Source: Takakia lepidozioides | Lineage: Eukaryota; Streptophyta; Takakiopsida; Takakiales; Takakiaceae | Direction of reading: 5' to 3' | DNA length: 64,000 bases | Assembly: GCA_030704615.1 (NCBI GenBank) | Contig: CM060731.1 | Span: forward strand, 55,102,221 to 55,166,220 | Shown here: positions 33,438 to 50,658 of the stretch, one piece after another | Position numbering within the stretch: the first letter of the stretch is position 1 | Layout of the letters: each line of letters starts with the position of its first letter | Notes under the pieces: generated by a model | Database searches by the model: none | Told to the model about the DNA's origin: nothing | The model's input: the letters and a program-made list of their open reading frames with translations, nothing else | Program-made: the position numbers and the translations under genes

Positions 33438-34364
33438 CACACCCCTACAAATAGGGAGTCGATGCCCTCATCGACTTGTCCATTTTGTAGAAACGAACAT
33501 CCAAGTTTGTGGCGTCCCACATCAAGGAGTTTGTTTCCGCACCATGGCGTCCTATAGCAAAGAACCAAACCCCACACTTGACTCTACTACTCTCCCACTA
33601 GCTAGTTCGGCCCGACTTCCTCCAAGTCCCGGCCAAGGGTGGAGTCTCTCAAGCTCCACCCAGTGCACTCTTCTTGGCCTACTTCAAGGCCAAGGAACGA
33701 TCCTCCCTGAGGATCAAATCGCCTTACTGCAACAACACATTGCTGCGACTGCTCATGATGTCGCTTTTGGCATCACCTTGAGCAAATGTTCACCTTGAAC
33801 CCTTTTTGACTAGGAAGATAACCTTGAACCAACTGTGCGCCCCAATCACTACATTGGGTCCGCCTTGGAATGCTGGCCTGAGGTACGGGAACACGCCGAA
33901 GCCGCACTAACGACTTCATATCCCGAGGCTACACGATTATAGTACGTGAACGGAGCACGTAGCTTCTGCGTTAGCCCGCACTACAAGGCAACCCCCTCGG
34001 TAGCGCAGTTATAGTACGCGCACGCGCCAGGTGCGCACTAGCACGTGAACTCCCAAAGAAGGCGCAAGTTTCCTTGCCCGTTGGATGGGAGTCACCTGAT
34101 TTCGGCACTACGCAAACCACACGATTAATCCAATTTAACCTCTCCCACTTTTGTAAGCTAGCATGCATTCTTCACACTAGCCAACCATACCATGCATCAC
34201 CATTCCAAACAAAATAGGAGGCGCAACATTTGGAAACCGTTTCATTTATAACAAATTTTGTACAACACAAGTTTTTGCATTCGGATTCATGAGCTAGCTA
34301 AGCCGGGCTAAGCATGCATTTCCTCCCCCACGATCCAAGGTTGATGTCCCCATCAACGCTTCTT

Positions 34365-37300
34365 TCACTTTTGAGGTCGCCCTTCGAAAGCTGCAACCGC
34401 CTCGGATGCGTTTCCCATTTCTGAGGCATGCACCCAAGATACCTCCACATGATGATAGCCCTTATATTTCACGAGATACTCCGTTTCTCAATTCTTGAAC
34501 CTCCTCAACTTAAGCACTGCCTCCACCTCGTACTCATGTTCATTTTCATGATCCAACAGTACCGGTGGCGGATGCAACACTTGATGCCGATTCGGACGCG
34601 CTTCATCTTTGAAGTAAGGCTTCAATAAGGAGACGTGGAATATCGGATGCACCTTGCCGTTTGCCGGCAGCTCCAATTCATACACATCCTCATTCATAAC
34701 CTTCTGGATGCGAAAGGGTCCCACATACGGAGGTACGAACTTCAGATTCACTTCCGGAGGTAGTCAAAAATTCTTGATGTTCAACCAGACCTCCGTGCCT
34801 GCCTCAAACTTGACTTCCCTCCGCTTCCGATTTGCCTATCGTTCATACCGTTTCCTAGCTTTGGCGATGTTGTACTTTGCGAGCTTCAACAAGCGCTCGC
34901 GTTCCTCCAACACCACTGTTGCTGCCGGTTCCTCAACGTCTTGGGCACCCCAACTTGTCGGCACTAGAGGTGCTTTTCTATAGACCAATACGAAAGGGGA
35001 AACTCCCGTTGCGGAGTGTTTTGTGTTATTATAACAAAACTCTGCCGCGTCCAAGTGCTCCACCCAGTCCGATTGGTCCGCCGACACGTAATTCCGCAAG
35101 ATCTGCTTCACCACGGGTTTCACCCTTTCCGTTTGGCCGTTCGTCGTAGGTTGGAAGGCGGTGCTCATCTTGAGCCTCGTCCCCATCTTCTTCCAAAGTG
35201 CCCTCCAAAATTTACTTGTAAACTTTGGATCGCGGTCCGAGACAATATCCTTCGGGAGTCCATGATGCTTGAAGACGTGGGCGAAATAAAGTCGTCCCGT
35301 CTCCTATGCCGTTGTCGTCTCCTTGGTGGGGATGAAATGGCTCATTTTACTGAACCTATCCACCACTACCATGATTGCATCGAATCTTTTTGACAGCGGC
35401 ATAGAAGTCATGAAATCCATCGAGACACTTTCCCAACACCCCTCTGGAATCGGCAAGGGTTGTAACAGCCCCGCTTGCTTTTTGTACTCGCTCCGGTTTT
35501 GTTGGCATGTGGTGCATGTCTTGACATACTCCTCGGCCTCCTCCCTCAGTTTGGGCCAGAAATACTCTTTCTTCAAGAGTGTCGCGGTGCGCTTAGCTCC
35601 GCCGTGGCCCGCAAGCGGGCCATCATGGCATTCTCTCAAGAGACTATCTATGATCCTTCCCTTCGGCACGTAGAGACGCTTTTGCTTATACCGGAGCAGT
35701 CCATTTTGCAAGTGGACTGCGATTTAACCCCCATCCTCAAGTCCCGCATCACGGACTTCGCCATCTCATCCTTCCGGTAAGCCTTCCGGATCTTCCTTTG
35801 GAGCGTCGTCTTGCCCCTGTACACCAACATAAGCTGCTGCTTTCTACTGAAAGCATCGGCCACCACATTGTCTCGTCCTGATTTGTACTGGATATCCACG
35901 TTGAAGACCGCCAAAGTATCTTGCCACCTAAGTTGTTTTGGGGACAACTTAGGCTGCGTGGCAAAATACTTCACCGTGACATTGTCTGTGAATACCTTCA
36001 CCGGGTTTGAACCAACATAGTGGCGCCAAAGCTCAAGGCAATGCACCACTGCCTTCATTTCCTTCTCATGCATAGGCCACCGTCGCTCTACTTCATTCAT
36101 TTCTTACTTTCGTAAGCCACTGGACGTCCATCCGGCATGAGTATACCCCCTATAGCAAAGTCCGACGCATCCGTATGAATCTTAAATGGACGGTCGAACT
36201 CCGGGATTTTGAGGACTGAAGCTTCCGCCATCCGCTGCTTCAACATGGCAAAAGCTTGACCACAAAAGGTGTTCCATACCCAGACTTCGGATTTACACAG
36301 AAGGTCTGATAGCGGCCCCGCGATCTTGGCGAAATTTCTCACATACTTCCGGTAATAAGAGGCGAGTCCTAGGAAGGATCGCACTCCCGGGACCGAAGTC
36401 GAAGGCTCCCAGTCCAAGATCCCCATCACCTTTTTGTCATCCATTTTGATCCCATCCTGTGTAATCACATGCCCCAGGAACTCCACTTTTGTGACCCCGA
36501 ATTCGCATTTTGAAGCTTTGGCATACAGCTTCCATTCCCGCAATTTCTGGAATACCCTTTTGAGATGCTCTAGGTGCTCCTCCTTTGTTTTTGAGTATAC
36601 CAAGATGTCGTCGATGTACACGATCACAAAGTCATATAGCCACTCCTGGAAAAGACTGTTCATCATCGTGCTAAAGGTCGCGGGTGCGTTGGTGAGTCCA
36701 AAAGGCATCACCAAGAACTCATACGAACCATATCTTGTCATGCACGCGGTTTTCTCCTCATCTCCTTCCGCCACTCGGATTTGATGGTAGCCGGAGCGCA
36801 AATCGATCCGGCTGAAATATTTCGCTCCTGCCAACCGATCGAAGAGGTCGTTGATTCTTGGCAAATGATACCGGTTCTTGATAGTCACTTTATTCAGAGC
36901 CCTGTAGTCGACACACATGCGCATCGTCCCATCCTTCTTATCTGCGAATAGCACCGGGGCTCCGTAAGGTGACTTACTCGGCCGGATATACCCCTTTGAC
37001 ATTAGATCCTTGAGCTGAGTCTTCAGCTCGACCAACTCTCTGTGGCTCAACCGGTAGGGTGCCTTGGCAGGCGGCTCCGATCCCTGTATCACCTCAATCT
37101 TGTGGTCAACTCCCCTTCGCGGTGGCAAGCCGCTTGGTAAATCCTCCATCCTGGTATTTCTCCAAAATCCCCTTGATCCAATCTGGGCTCGGCTTCCCAT
37201 CGCCTTCTCCCTTCACTTGTCTTACATAAAGCAAAAATTGGGGCTCGTGTGACTCCACCACCGCCCACTCCCTTGCTGACAGAAGGTTCATTCGCCCTCC

Positions 37301-37470
37301 CACAGGGTTGGGCGTTTCCGACACTCGTAAAACTTCACCACCATTCCCATACGGTAGCGTGACTACTCTCTTGCGGCCATCTATGACCGCTCCGTATCTG
37401 CTCAAAAAGGTTATCCCCAAAATGAGATCCACTCCATCGATCTCGCAAATGGTGAAGTTCTCACGTCCCA
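34365..37470 (-). pseudogene. Chromovirus pol, back half of the split element
   Basis: Begins at 37470 within the protease-RT spacer ([18 protein letters not shown]), at the point where the front half at 21091-23310 stops. A small deletion near 37148 shifts frame. RT is well preserved ([21 protein letters not shown]). RNase H is present here ([25 protein letters not shown]), then a spacer, the integrase zinc domain (CTTCQQN), integrase core with several stops, and a chromodomain interrupted by TGA (FKN then stop where the sister has Arg, a CGA to TGA change). The ~0.9-kb non-coding tail (33438-34364) and LTR follow. Confidence 0.9.
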
Positions 37471-38280
37471 TGTATAATAGGATGGGTGCAATGGCTCAGT
37501 GGTTGGGGCAGGTATGTTGGGCCGGTGGGGAGTGTGTGCACAGGGGCAGAATGGGGATGGGTATTTGACGAGACTATTGTGCACATCTATATTTGAGTGT
37601 TTGTTTTATTTGGACATCTGTAGGCTCTTGGTCAATAGTCTCGTCATCATATCAGTTGATTGTTCGGGAGTTATCTAGCACAGTTCCACCGTGAGAACAA
37701 GCCTCCTGGCAGCCTTCGGGCACTCTAGGGTTTTAATTTTTTTCGCTCAATAATGCGAATACAGTCTCAAGGGCTACCTCTCTTTTTAAAAAGAAAAAGA
37801 AACTAAAATATTAGTTGAAATTCAAAATTGAAGTTCAATCTAAATCTTAAAGTTATAAAAATATTTTATAATTTGTTGTTTAAAAAAACTCAATGCTTCA
37901 GCCGTTCATGTTTCCGACTCACAACCAGCATATAGCCCAGAAGTAATGGGCACATACCACGTTGGATGTGGTTGTGGGTTCAAAGCATCGTTTGGTGTGT
38001 CATGAAGGTGTCCACCTTCTTGCTGGAAGGTAGTAGTCCTTCGGGGTCAAGTGACACCATAAGTTACGCTCCGTCATATTTCTTTCTTGTTTCGTACTTC
38101 AACCACTGAAGTTTTGGCCTCGAGTAATAAACTAATAAATCATTTCAGGTATTATCTTGATAGGCAGGTATTAAGTGGGGAGGGTACATGAGGAGAAAAC
38201 AATTGTCGCCTGGTCTCAGGCTCCTTAGGGAGGAGCCAATAAAAATAGATGTTCACATACTTTTCCACATAGGTAAGGTC
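37471..38280. other. Intergenic between retroelement breakpoint and MetAP2
   Basis: No gene was seen. Immediately after the breakpoint, GGGTGCAATGGCTCAGTGGTTGGGGC resembles a Pol III A-box region (shown in part: TGGCTCAGTGGTTGGG), but no B box follows at the right distance. AT-rich from about 37770 to 37900. Confidence 0.4.
37930..38085 (+). mobile_element. SINE copy, second body type
   Basis: A-box-like TAGCCCAGAAG at 37933 and B-box-like GGGTTCAAAGC at 37976, followed by GTGTCCACCTT, GTAGTCCTTCGGGGT and GACACCATAAG. The body parallels that of the SINE at 59371-59550. Diverged but ordered similarity. Confidence 0.5.
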
Positions 38281-38288
38281 GGACCAAT

Positions 38289-38297
38289 ATATATGAA
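38289..38297 (+). promoter_or_regulatory. Candidate TATA box of MetAP2
   Basis: TATATATGA about 140 bp before the MetAP2 start codon. Suggestive position only. Confidence 0.3.
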
Positions 38298-38438
38298 CAG
38301 GTATGGCAGAATAATGAGTTGAAGAAACTGACTAGAGGTTCGTCATCCATCACCACTAGAAATCCTAGGGTTGAGGCTGTGCTAATCCGCGCGGGATGCC
38401 CAGCAAACACCACAACAGATTCTGCGAGAGTGCACGCC

Positions 38439-43899
<5,461 letters not shown>

Positions 43900-44349
43900 T
43901 TGTTCAGTAATTTATCTTCACTTGAGAACTGGAGACGCATCCTCATCTGAGTTCAGACTGCTGGCATGGCATCACCTGCAGTAGCTCTGCAAATACAACT
44001 GTTGAAATTGTCCAATATATTTTGTTATAGCAATAAAAGGCATTGTCCATAGTGGAAAAGAACTCTGCACACATTTCTCAGGCTATTTGTTACAATACGG
44101 TTATGTATGTCTATCTCATCCCAGTTGTGCACTATTGCAAGTACAGCAGGATAATGCAGATCTTTCAAGGAGTAGATAAAACTTGGTTTTGTGACTTTGA
44201 GGCTAGATTTCTTGAATTCAAGGGGCTTGTAGAATTCCTTGTGAAGTTGGAAGACAGGATAGTGGCACATTCGTTGTGGAAGACAAATCACATCCACAGA
44301 TTGAAATATCCATGCTGGACTGAAAGGATTGTCTGGGCTGGACACTCAT

Positions 44350-44540
44350 TTTGTCTTGCATGATCTGGACGGGCAAAATGAGTTCTCACTACATTCAGAA
44401 GCTAGCCATTGCTTTGGGGCACCCCCTGGGATGCCTCTCTGTGTCTTCAAGAACCTCCAGGGTCTGTGGGGACTGCCACCAAGTTCATCGGTTTTCTGCT
44501 AGGAAGACCTCAGCACTAATCATTTGACTTTGGTGCAGGG
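44350..44540 (+). pseudogene. DYW-domain relic of a PPR gene, 3' of MetAP2
   Basis: Reads FVLHDLDGQNEFSLH, a frameshift to LAIALG, then SRVCGDCH and a degraded KTSALII end, matching the FVLHDVGEEQKEFSL..LAIGFG..RVCGDCHTSTKF order of the intact DYW gene at 9.2-9.4 kb. Stops and shifts rule out function. Only about 190 bp are recognisable; no PPR repeats lie upstream. Confidence 0.75.
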
Positions 44541-45338
44541 AAAAGAGCCCATTTGCCTTCTATTCGTTCATCCCTGTAGTTGCAGCCATAATTAAGAAAA
44601 GAAACTCTTCTATTTGACTTGAGTTGAACTTGCCACTACAATGTAAGGTGTTCCGCCCCCACACCTTCATGCGGGCCCTGAATTTTGAGCTGTTGCACCC
44701 ATGCTACTCCAGAAAGGCAGATTCTACAGAGCGTTTCGACAATTTTGTGTCAGCCTGACTCCGCCTCCAAAGCTAGTCTACATCAGACAATAAGGAACAG
44801 TTCAGTGTCTTCTGCTTTTCACAATTTTGTGCCGTCATGGCAGCCACCTCAAACCTGCAAAACAGGGTGATCAGTGATCACAGTCTAGTTCTTGGTTCAA
44901 TCAACCGAACCAAGCAGCTCTTGCAATGAGGAGCTCTTGATTCAAGTAGTAGTCGTGAGGACAAGCATGGCGCACATTCCAACCTTATTCATTTCATGAT
45001 AATGAATGACCACCCAAGATGTATGAAGCTACCAGATGAAGGCCTCAAAACACGAAACTTTTGACTTGCCTGCAGTGAGCAGAAGTCCATGTCCAAAGTC
45101 GGGCGCGTTCCATGCTTTGGAACAATCTCAGCTCACGAATGGACTGTGTGGCGGACAAGCACATCACAGTTTAAGCTCAGTTGTATCCCGTCAAATTGCA
45201 GTACAGTGTATTCCCAGCCTCTTTGTGAAAGCTTTTGGGAATGTGGACACATGTTTATTGTGTTTCTCTTCTAATTATATGATGGCCCCCAAGGCCTTGC
45301 TCGAGAGGGACGAAATTCGGCAACGGCTCTGGTTGGTT
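44541..45338. other. Intergenic; nothing recognised
   Basis: No gene, RNA or transposon end was recognised between the DYW relic and the MITE. Confidence 0.4.
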
Positions 45339-45347
45339 GTGCACGTG

Positions 45348-45805
45348 GCCTCAGAATTTTGTGTGGCCTCGTCGTAATGAGGCCGCACGGTGCAGAGGGG
45401 ACAAGGACCTGACAGCGGGCCCGCTACATTAAAAGGATCCCTATAAAAAAAAGTCAAACCATTGTCATGGTGGAGGTTGTGGTCTGGTGGTAGGTCGAAG
45501 GCAATGTGGCTATGCAGTTCTCGGGTTCCATTCCTTGAACGTAGTTCCGGTGGTTGGTGTTTACTGTAACTACCTCCATGGAGGTGGTATGCAACTACTG
45601 TCATGCAGGTAGTTCAGCTTGGTTTTGCAACTACCTTCATGTAGAAAATCCTAAAACTACCTGCATGGAGGTAGTTGTAAAATACATATGCCAAAAAAAT
45701 TCTAAGTCCTTGACGCATGAAGGTAGTTTGCTCCTATATTAATGAGACGGCCTGACGGTCGTCTGACCAGCCTCATAACGACGAGGCCACACAAAATTCT
45801 GAGCC
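45348..45805. mobile_element. Mutator-like MITE with 9-bp target duplication
   Basis: 458 bp bounded by GTGCACGTG at 45339-45347 and 45806-45814. Terminal inverted repeats of about 36 bp start G(C/G)CTCAGAATTTTGTGTGG and run to ATGAGGC with two or three mismatches. A 9-bp duplication and a TIR beginning with G fit the Mutator superfamily. The interior holds no gene but carries a series of CATG-centred palindromes (45568-45729). It ends 193 bp before the augmin-4 start codon, so it may lie in that gene's promoter or leader. Confidence 0.85.
45568..45729. repeat. Cluster of CATG-centred palindromes
   Basis: Near-perfect 20-22-bp palindromes of the form AACTACCTNCATGNAGGTAGTT at 45568-45589, 45593-45614 and 45655-45676, and half or decayed copies at 45629-45644 and 45714-45729. 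All lie within the MITE. Confidence 0.8.
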
Positions 45806-45998
45806 GTGCACGTGCCCAGTAAGATTTGCGAGGCAGCGGGTGTTGGAGCAGGAGAAAGCAGCAGCATTTATGGGTGTGATGGATATGCTGCAGCAAGCCA
45901 TGCGAACTTGGGCTCTTGATAGCGACTGCAGAATGGAGGTGTAGACTGAGGCGGATTGAAGTTAAGTGAGAACGTTCAGACAAAGGGAACGGGAAGGG

Positions 45999-48900
45999 AT
46001 GGTGAGGGCAATGCTGATTCCTCCGCCAGGGCAGTCCCTGGGACGGGGGGCGACAACGCTGCTGGAGCAGCTTGAGCGCCACTGCCTCGCACCCGACGGC
46101 TCTCTGGCCACTAAAGCGGCCTTCCATGACCTCGTTCAGGTAATGTAAAGACAGGAAATACCATGCACCTCCGGGTTCTCAACGAAAGGCCGCAGATTGT
46201 GAATCTTTAGATTAGAGCTGGTCAATTGACCTAGTCTAGATTGCATCTTGGACACACATGCCTATTTCGGATGAAGAGCTCTCTCATTTCGGTCAGGTCA
46301 TGGAGCTCCATCGATGTCTATGCATGGACTTGTAGTCGAGAGTGTGAGAGCATGAAGCAGTGAGAGAGAGATGTACCCTTTGACCGATTTCTAAAAAAAG
46401 CATCCTTGCTGTGGTGTTATCCTCCGGGAGCTGATCCTGGGGTTTTCCTCCCACCAGGGTATGAAATTTAAAAGGTTTTTCTCTAGCTTAACACAGACCG
46501 GACAGAGATCAATAGAGAGAGAAAGCAACCAGGGGGGTGCTTTCCTTTGTTCTTCGGTTCCATGTGTGTGGCCAGAAAGTTTGGGGGGCTGTCATTACCT
46601 AGTTGCAGCCACCTATTTGGAACTTGAATTTCTGTCTTTACTCTTCCTGGGCGGGGGGACCTTGCAGGCACGAGAAGAGATGAGTAGAGAGAGGCTGCGC
46701 TACTTGGAAGTCATGGTGAACGTTAAACCCTACACATCTTTCTCATTACTGTGGTTTCCAAAGGGAAATGTTAGGTCAGTTTTCCAAAAATACCTATAAT
46801 GGAGGGGATTTGCCTGTAGGCCGTGTACAGTGAGGCAGCGGCATTGGTAGAAGAATACCAGCAAGCAGTTTCCATTGCAAGTGTGGGTGGTATCCGGGAT
46901 TTGATGACAGTGCTCTCTCAACTGGGCCTTTCCTCTGCTCCTCAGGTACTTCTAAAATTATATATGGGTTTCTTGGGACCTGTGGGTGCTTACAAGATGA
47001 AAAAGAAAGGTAGTCAGACTGGAATGGGTAACACAATTGCCTCTTTCTCTTTCTGTGTTCGTCTTCAGGAGTCTAGGTCAAGGCCTTGTTGGCTAGTGAA
47101 AACTTTTAAGGGTTTCAAGCTACATTCGCTGTAAACCTGGACTTTCTGAATTGGATGGGTCCTCATTGCACACATTACCACATTGGATGAATCACAGCCC
47201 TCAATTTGGCATGAAGTTATCTGATGTGAATGCAAAACAATTGAAACAACCCCCAGAGGTCCTTCAAAATCCTATCCCTAAGTCATGAAACTCAGTTTGC
47301 TTCCTCAGCTCTTCTCTCTGCATGAAGAAATAGCTCAAGCTTTTCTCGTTTGTCAGGTATATGATGCATTGGAACAGCGATTGACCGTGTCAGAAGCAAC
47401 CCAGCGGCTTAGACTACCGTTACTTTCAAAGGATGGAGATGTCCCTGAAGATGAGACAGCTGAATGGGGCAACATTTCTCGAAGTTCATTCGACAGCACC
47501 ACCACAAGCATCAGTTTAAGCACATCGACCACTGTCCATACAACAACTGCAAGCACCGTGAGTGCTACAGTTGCCTCAGGGGGAGGTAATCATACAGATG
47601 TAGCAGAGCCGGGGGTGGGAGGGGTGGTGAATCGCTTCTTGGGAGTTACACCCGGGTGGCTACACCAAACTCAATTCACTCGTGCACCTTTTGCTGAGGT
47701 GGGCTTCATGATTGGCATCTTCAACTTCATCATTTTCCTAATATGAGATCTGTAACCAGTGAGACCCTAAAGTTTGACCCAAATTGAGACATGCCACTGA
47801 CTGTAAGGTACAAGGGTTCCCATTTGTTCGGCAGCAACAAGACCTAGGTGCAGCAGTTCTGCAGGTTAAAATTTTCTGTAGCTTTGAATTTCTGTTGCAT
47901 TCGCTCCTCTCAGGCTTCACTGCTTTGTTATTCTGCCAGCTTGTTGTGCTTGGTAGGAACTTTTAAGGCAGGGCGGTGGGTATGCACTGGTAGGGAGATT
48001 TTGTCTCAGTGGAGTTGATTGAAAAGCATAACATTTTAGGCTGAATGATGATGATGGTCCAGGGTAGGGCCTGATGGAGTACTTGTTGTAACATGGTGAC
48101 AGGATAGCACAGGATACCAAATGGCACTCATACCTGAGATAGATGGTCGATTGCGTGCAAAATGTGACAAAATTGCAACCACTTTCGAGGCTGATGAAGC
48201 TGGTAAGCTTAGTGTTACAGAGATATGATGACGACTGCAGACTCTCTGGATCAACCTGAAGCTTCCAGTTTGTAATCTGGTCAAATAGCATTGAGATGGT
48301 GATGTGAAACCATCCCTCCTGCTCTCTCTCTAATGTCTGTAACTCCTTGGCAGATTCTGCAGGGCCACACCCATCCATTAGCTTGCGGCTTCCAGAGAGG
48401 TCAGTGAAGAGACTCTGTTTGTATCCATTTGTTCAATTCTTTCCACTCACTTTTGTAGATTAATGCACAATTGAGTTATATGGAATTAGAGATATGCGCA
48501 TCAGAGAGGTTTAAGTCCCTCATTATGTTCCTCACTGTCTGGGTGGCTGCTGCAGATTAAAGCTGGCGGTGGAAGATGTAGAAGGAGAGGAAGCAGCCCT
48601 ACTTGAGGATCTGTATGCTGCAGACCGAAAATTCTCCGAGTACTACAATGTACACTTTCTGAGTCAACTTCTCGCAGATGGGCTCTCATCTTGAGTTTTG
48701 TAACTCGGCTCCTGTTGCAATTAAGACTTTCTGTTGGTTGAAGAGGTGGATCCGAATCATTATCCCAAAATACAATGTATGGTAGTAACACACAGAATAA
48801 TTTCCAAGACAACCGCGTCGCCAAATCTCCCCCATTCTCTCTTCTTTGCCCCCTCCTCCATTGTATTCCCAACATGATGGCATGGGTGCAGATGCTGGAG

Positions 48901-50658
48901 CAAATTTTAGCAGTATTACTGCGGCTAGTGAAGGAGTTCAAATTACAGCATCAACATGAATATGTGGGTGATTTTTTCCAATGTCGCACCAGTGGTCAGA
49001 TGTAGGTGAGATCAGATGGTACTGGGTAATTGGTCCCTCGGGGGTATGTCTTTGTTCCCATTATGCTTATGCGAGGCATGCTGGGGATGGCAGGATGGGA
49101 TGAGGAAGGAATGGCTGTGCAAGCGATGCCAAACCATGAATACCAAGCTCAGGTCCTCTCTATCTTGTTTTCTGCTGGAATTGACAGTTTGCTTTCTCTT
49201 GTGAAGTCAGTGCTCGCCGCACATCAACCCTACATCCAAACTGTGTCTCTGTGCCCCAGTTTGAGGGAAATCTCAGGCTGAGTTCACACCCTTATTAAGC
49301 ATGCGTGATTTGGTTGATCATGTAAGTAGTTTTCGTCTGTTGTGTTTATCTGTTTTGCTATGGAGCTTTGGGTTTCTTGTGCAGAGTGCTGGAGCATCTG
49401 CTATTGCGGGACACATACACACAGGAATCTATGCCCGCCCTTCATAAAATCAGGTACTGAACTCAGTTACGCCAGCTTTCTGTTTGTGAAAACTTGTCCC
49501 TCTCATGAATCTTTCTCATGAGATTGTCATATTTTGTCTTTTTTTGTGGTTCCTCTCCCATGAGAAGAACTCCTCAATGCTTGACAAAAGGCACGACATG
49601 CCAAGACTCACACATGGAACCTGCAAATTTGTATGCTCTATTGTCTCTTGCTTCAGTTCAGTGCTGCTTACGTAAGGTGATTGTTAATGATGTGAGAAAT
49701 TCATTGTAGTGAAAATGCCTAACATGATTTACAGTTTGCCTGTCATGGAGACGCCTAAGCCTCAGCTTTGGGATTGTGTTTGGTGAGTCTTCAAATAATA
49801 TTGGCATGGTTTGTTCTTACTCGTAAGCATGCAATTTAAAGAAAAAAGATTATTGGTCAGCATTATGAGAACAGGGGTGGCACAGGGCCTATGTGGTGGA
49901 GGCCAATGAAGAGGCAACTGCAGCTTACAATCGAGCCGTGAGCTCTCCCTCTCTCTTTGTCTGAGGCATTCCACGTTTGTCTAATGCTAGAGGAGTTCCT
50001 TGCTTCTTGTCTTTTCTACTTCCCTTGGCCCTCTGGGCCTCCAATGTAGGTAGTAACTATCGTTTACTTTTTCTTTCATTCTGATGCCTTCAGCTGGTCG
50101 AGAGCTATCCTCTGCACTAAGATTGTTATTCAACCACTAAGAGTTCAGGCTGTGATATCTGATGTATTGACATAACAGTGTGTACTTCAATGAACATTTT
50201 TTAAGTGTATACATATGGAGCTCAATCTGCAGGTGACCCGGTTGCGCGAATATCAAGGTGTGGATCAATACTTTGATGACATTGCCAGACGGTACCATGA
50301 CCTGGTCACTGTAAGAATTCAGAAAACCCATTGTTGCCTTTGCACTGCTAAGCACACAATCCTATTACTCACTGGATCACTTCTATGTAAAGCAGTGGAG
50401 GAGGGTAAAACTATGCCTACTTACGGTGCATCACGGACAGAGGTCCCAGCTATATGGGTGCACATACAGTATTGAGCTATGCAGTAGCCATCAGCCATCA
50501 GCCACCAGCCATTGAGATGTGTAGCCAGGTGGTTTATGAATATTTGATCTTTACGTCTGGTTGTTTGACTGTTGCTGCAGAAGCTAGAGGGCATTCAGTG
50601 GACGATACGGCAGGTGGAAATGGACTTGAACACTGCCCATGAGCACTCCCCTCTCTAA
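45999..50658 (+). CDS. AUG4: Augmin complex subunit 4
   Basis: Augmin recruits gamma-tubulin to existing microtubules for branching nucleation in spindle and phragmoplast. Thirteen exons join in phase to 434 residues: 45999-46139, 46668-46715, 46820-46945, 47357-47698, 48103-48202, 48354-48399, 48556-48649, 48892-48963, 49094-49152, 49385-49453, 49886-49937, 50233-50310, 50581-50658. Recognisable family stretches in order: LLEQLERHCLAPDGSL, EEMSRERLRYLEVM, LVEEYQQAVSIASVGGIRD, EAAQRL-like VSEATQRLRLPLLSKDG, a Ser/Thr-rich linker, GGVVNRFLGVTPGWL, YAADRKFSEYYN, MLEQILAVLLRLVKEFKL, WLCKRCQTMNTKLR, TRLREYQGVD and IQWTIRQVEMDL. These are mostly helical, with coiled-coil character. Length matches plant AUG4 (about 420-430). 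All introns are GT-AG. A MITE lies just upstream. Confidence 0.93.

Noticed and set aside
37480-37510. A-box-like TGGCTCAGTGGTTGGG as a tRNA gene or SINE start
   Set aside because: No B box at the expected distance and no match to the SINE heads beyond the A-box words.
45478-45540. Possible tRNA-like promoter (GGTCTGGTGGTAGG .. GGGTTCCATTCC) within the MITE
   Set aside because: B-box-like word is fair but the A box is poor and no tRNA fold or SINE body follows; the TIR and 9-bp duplication explain the element better.
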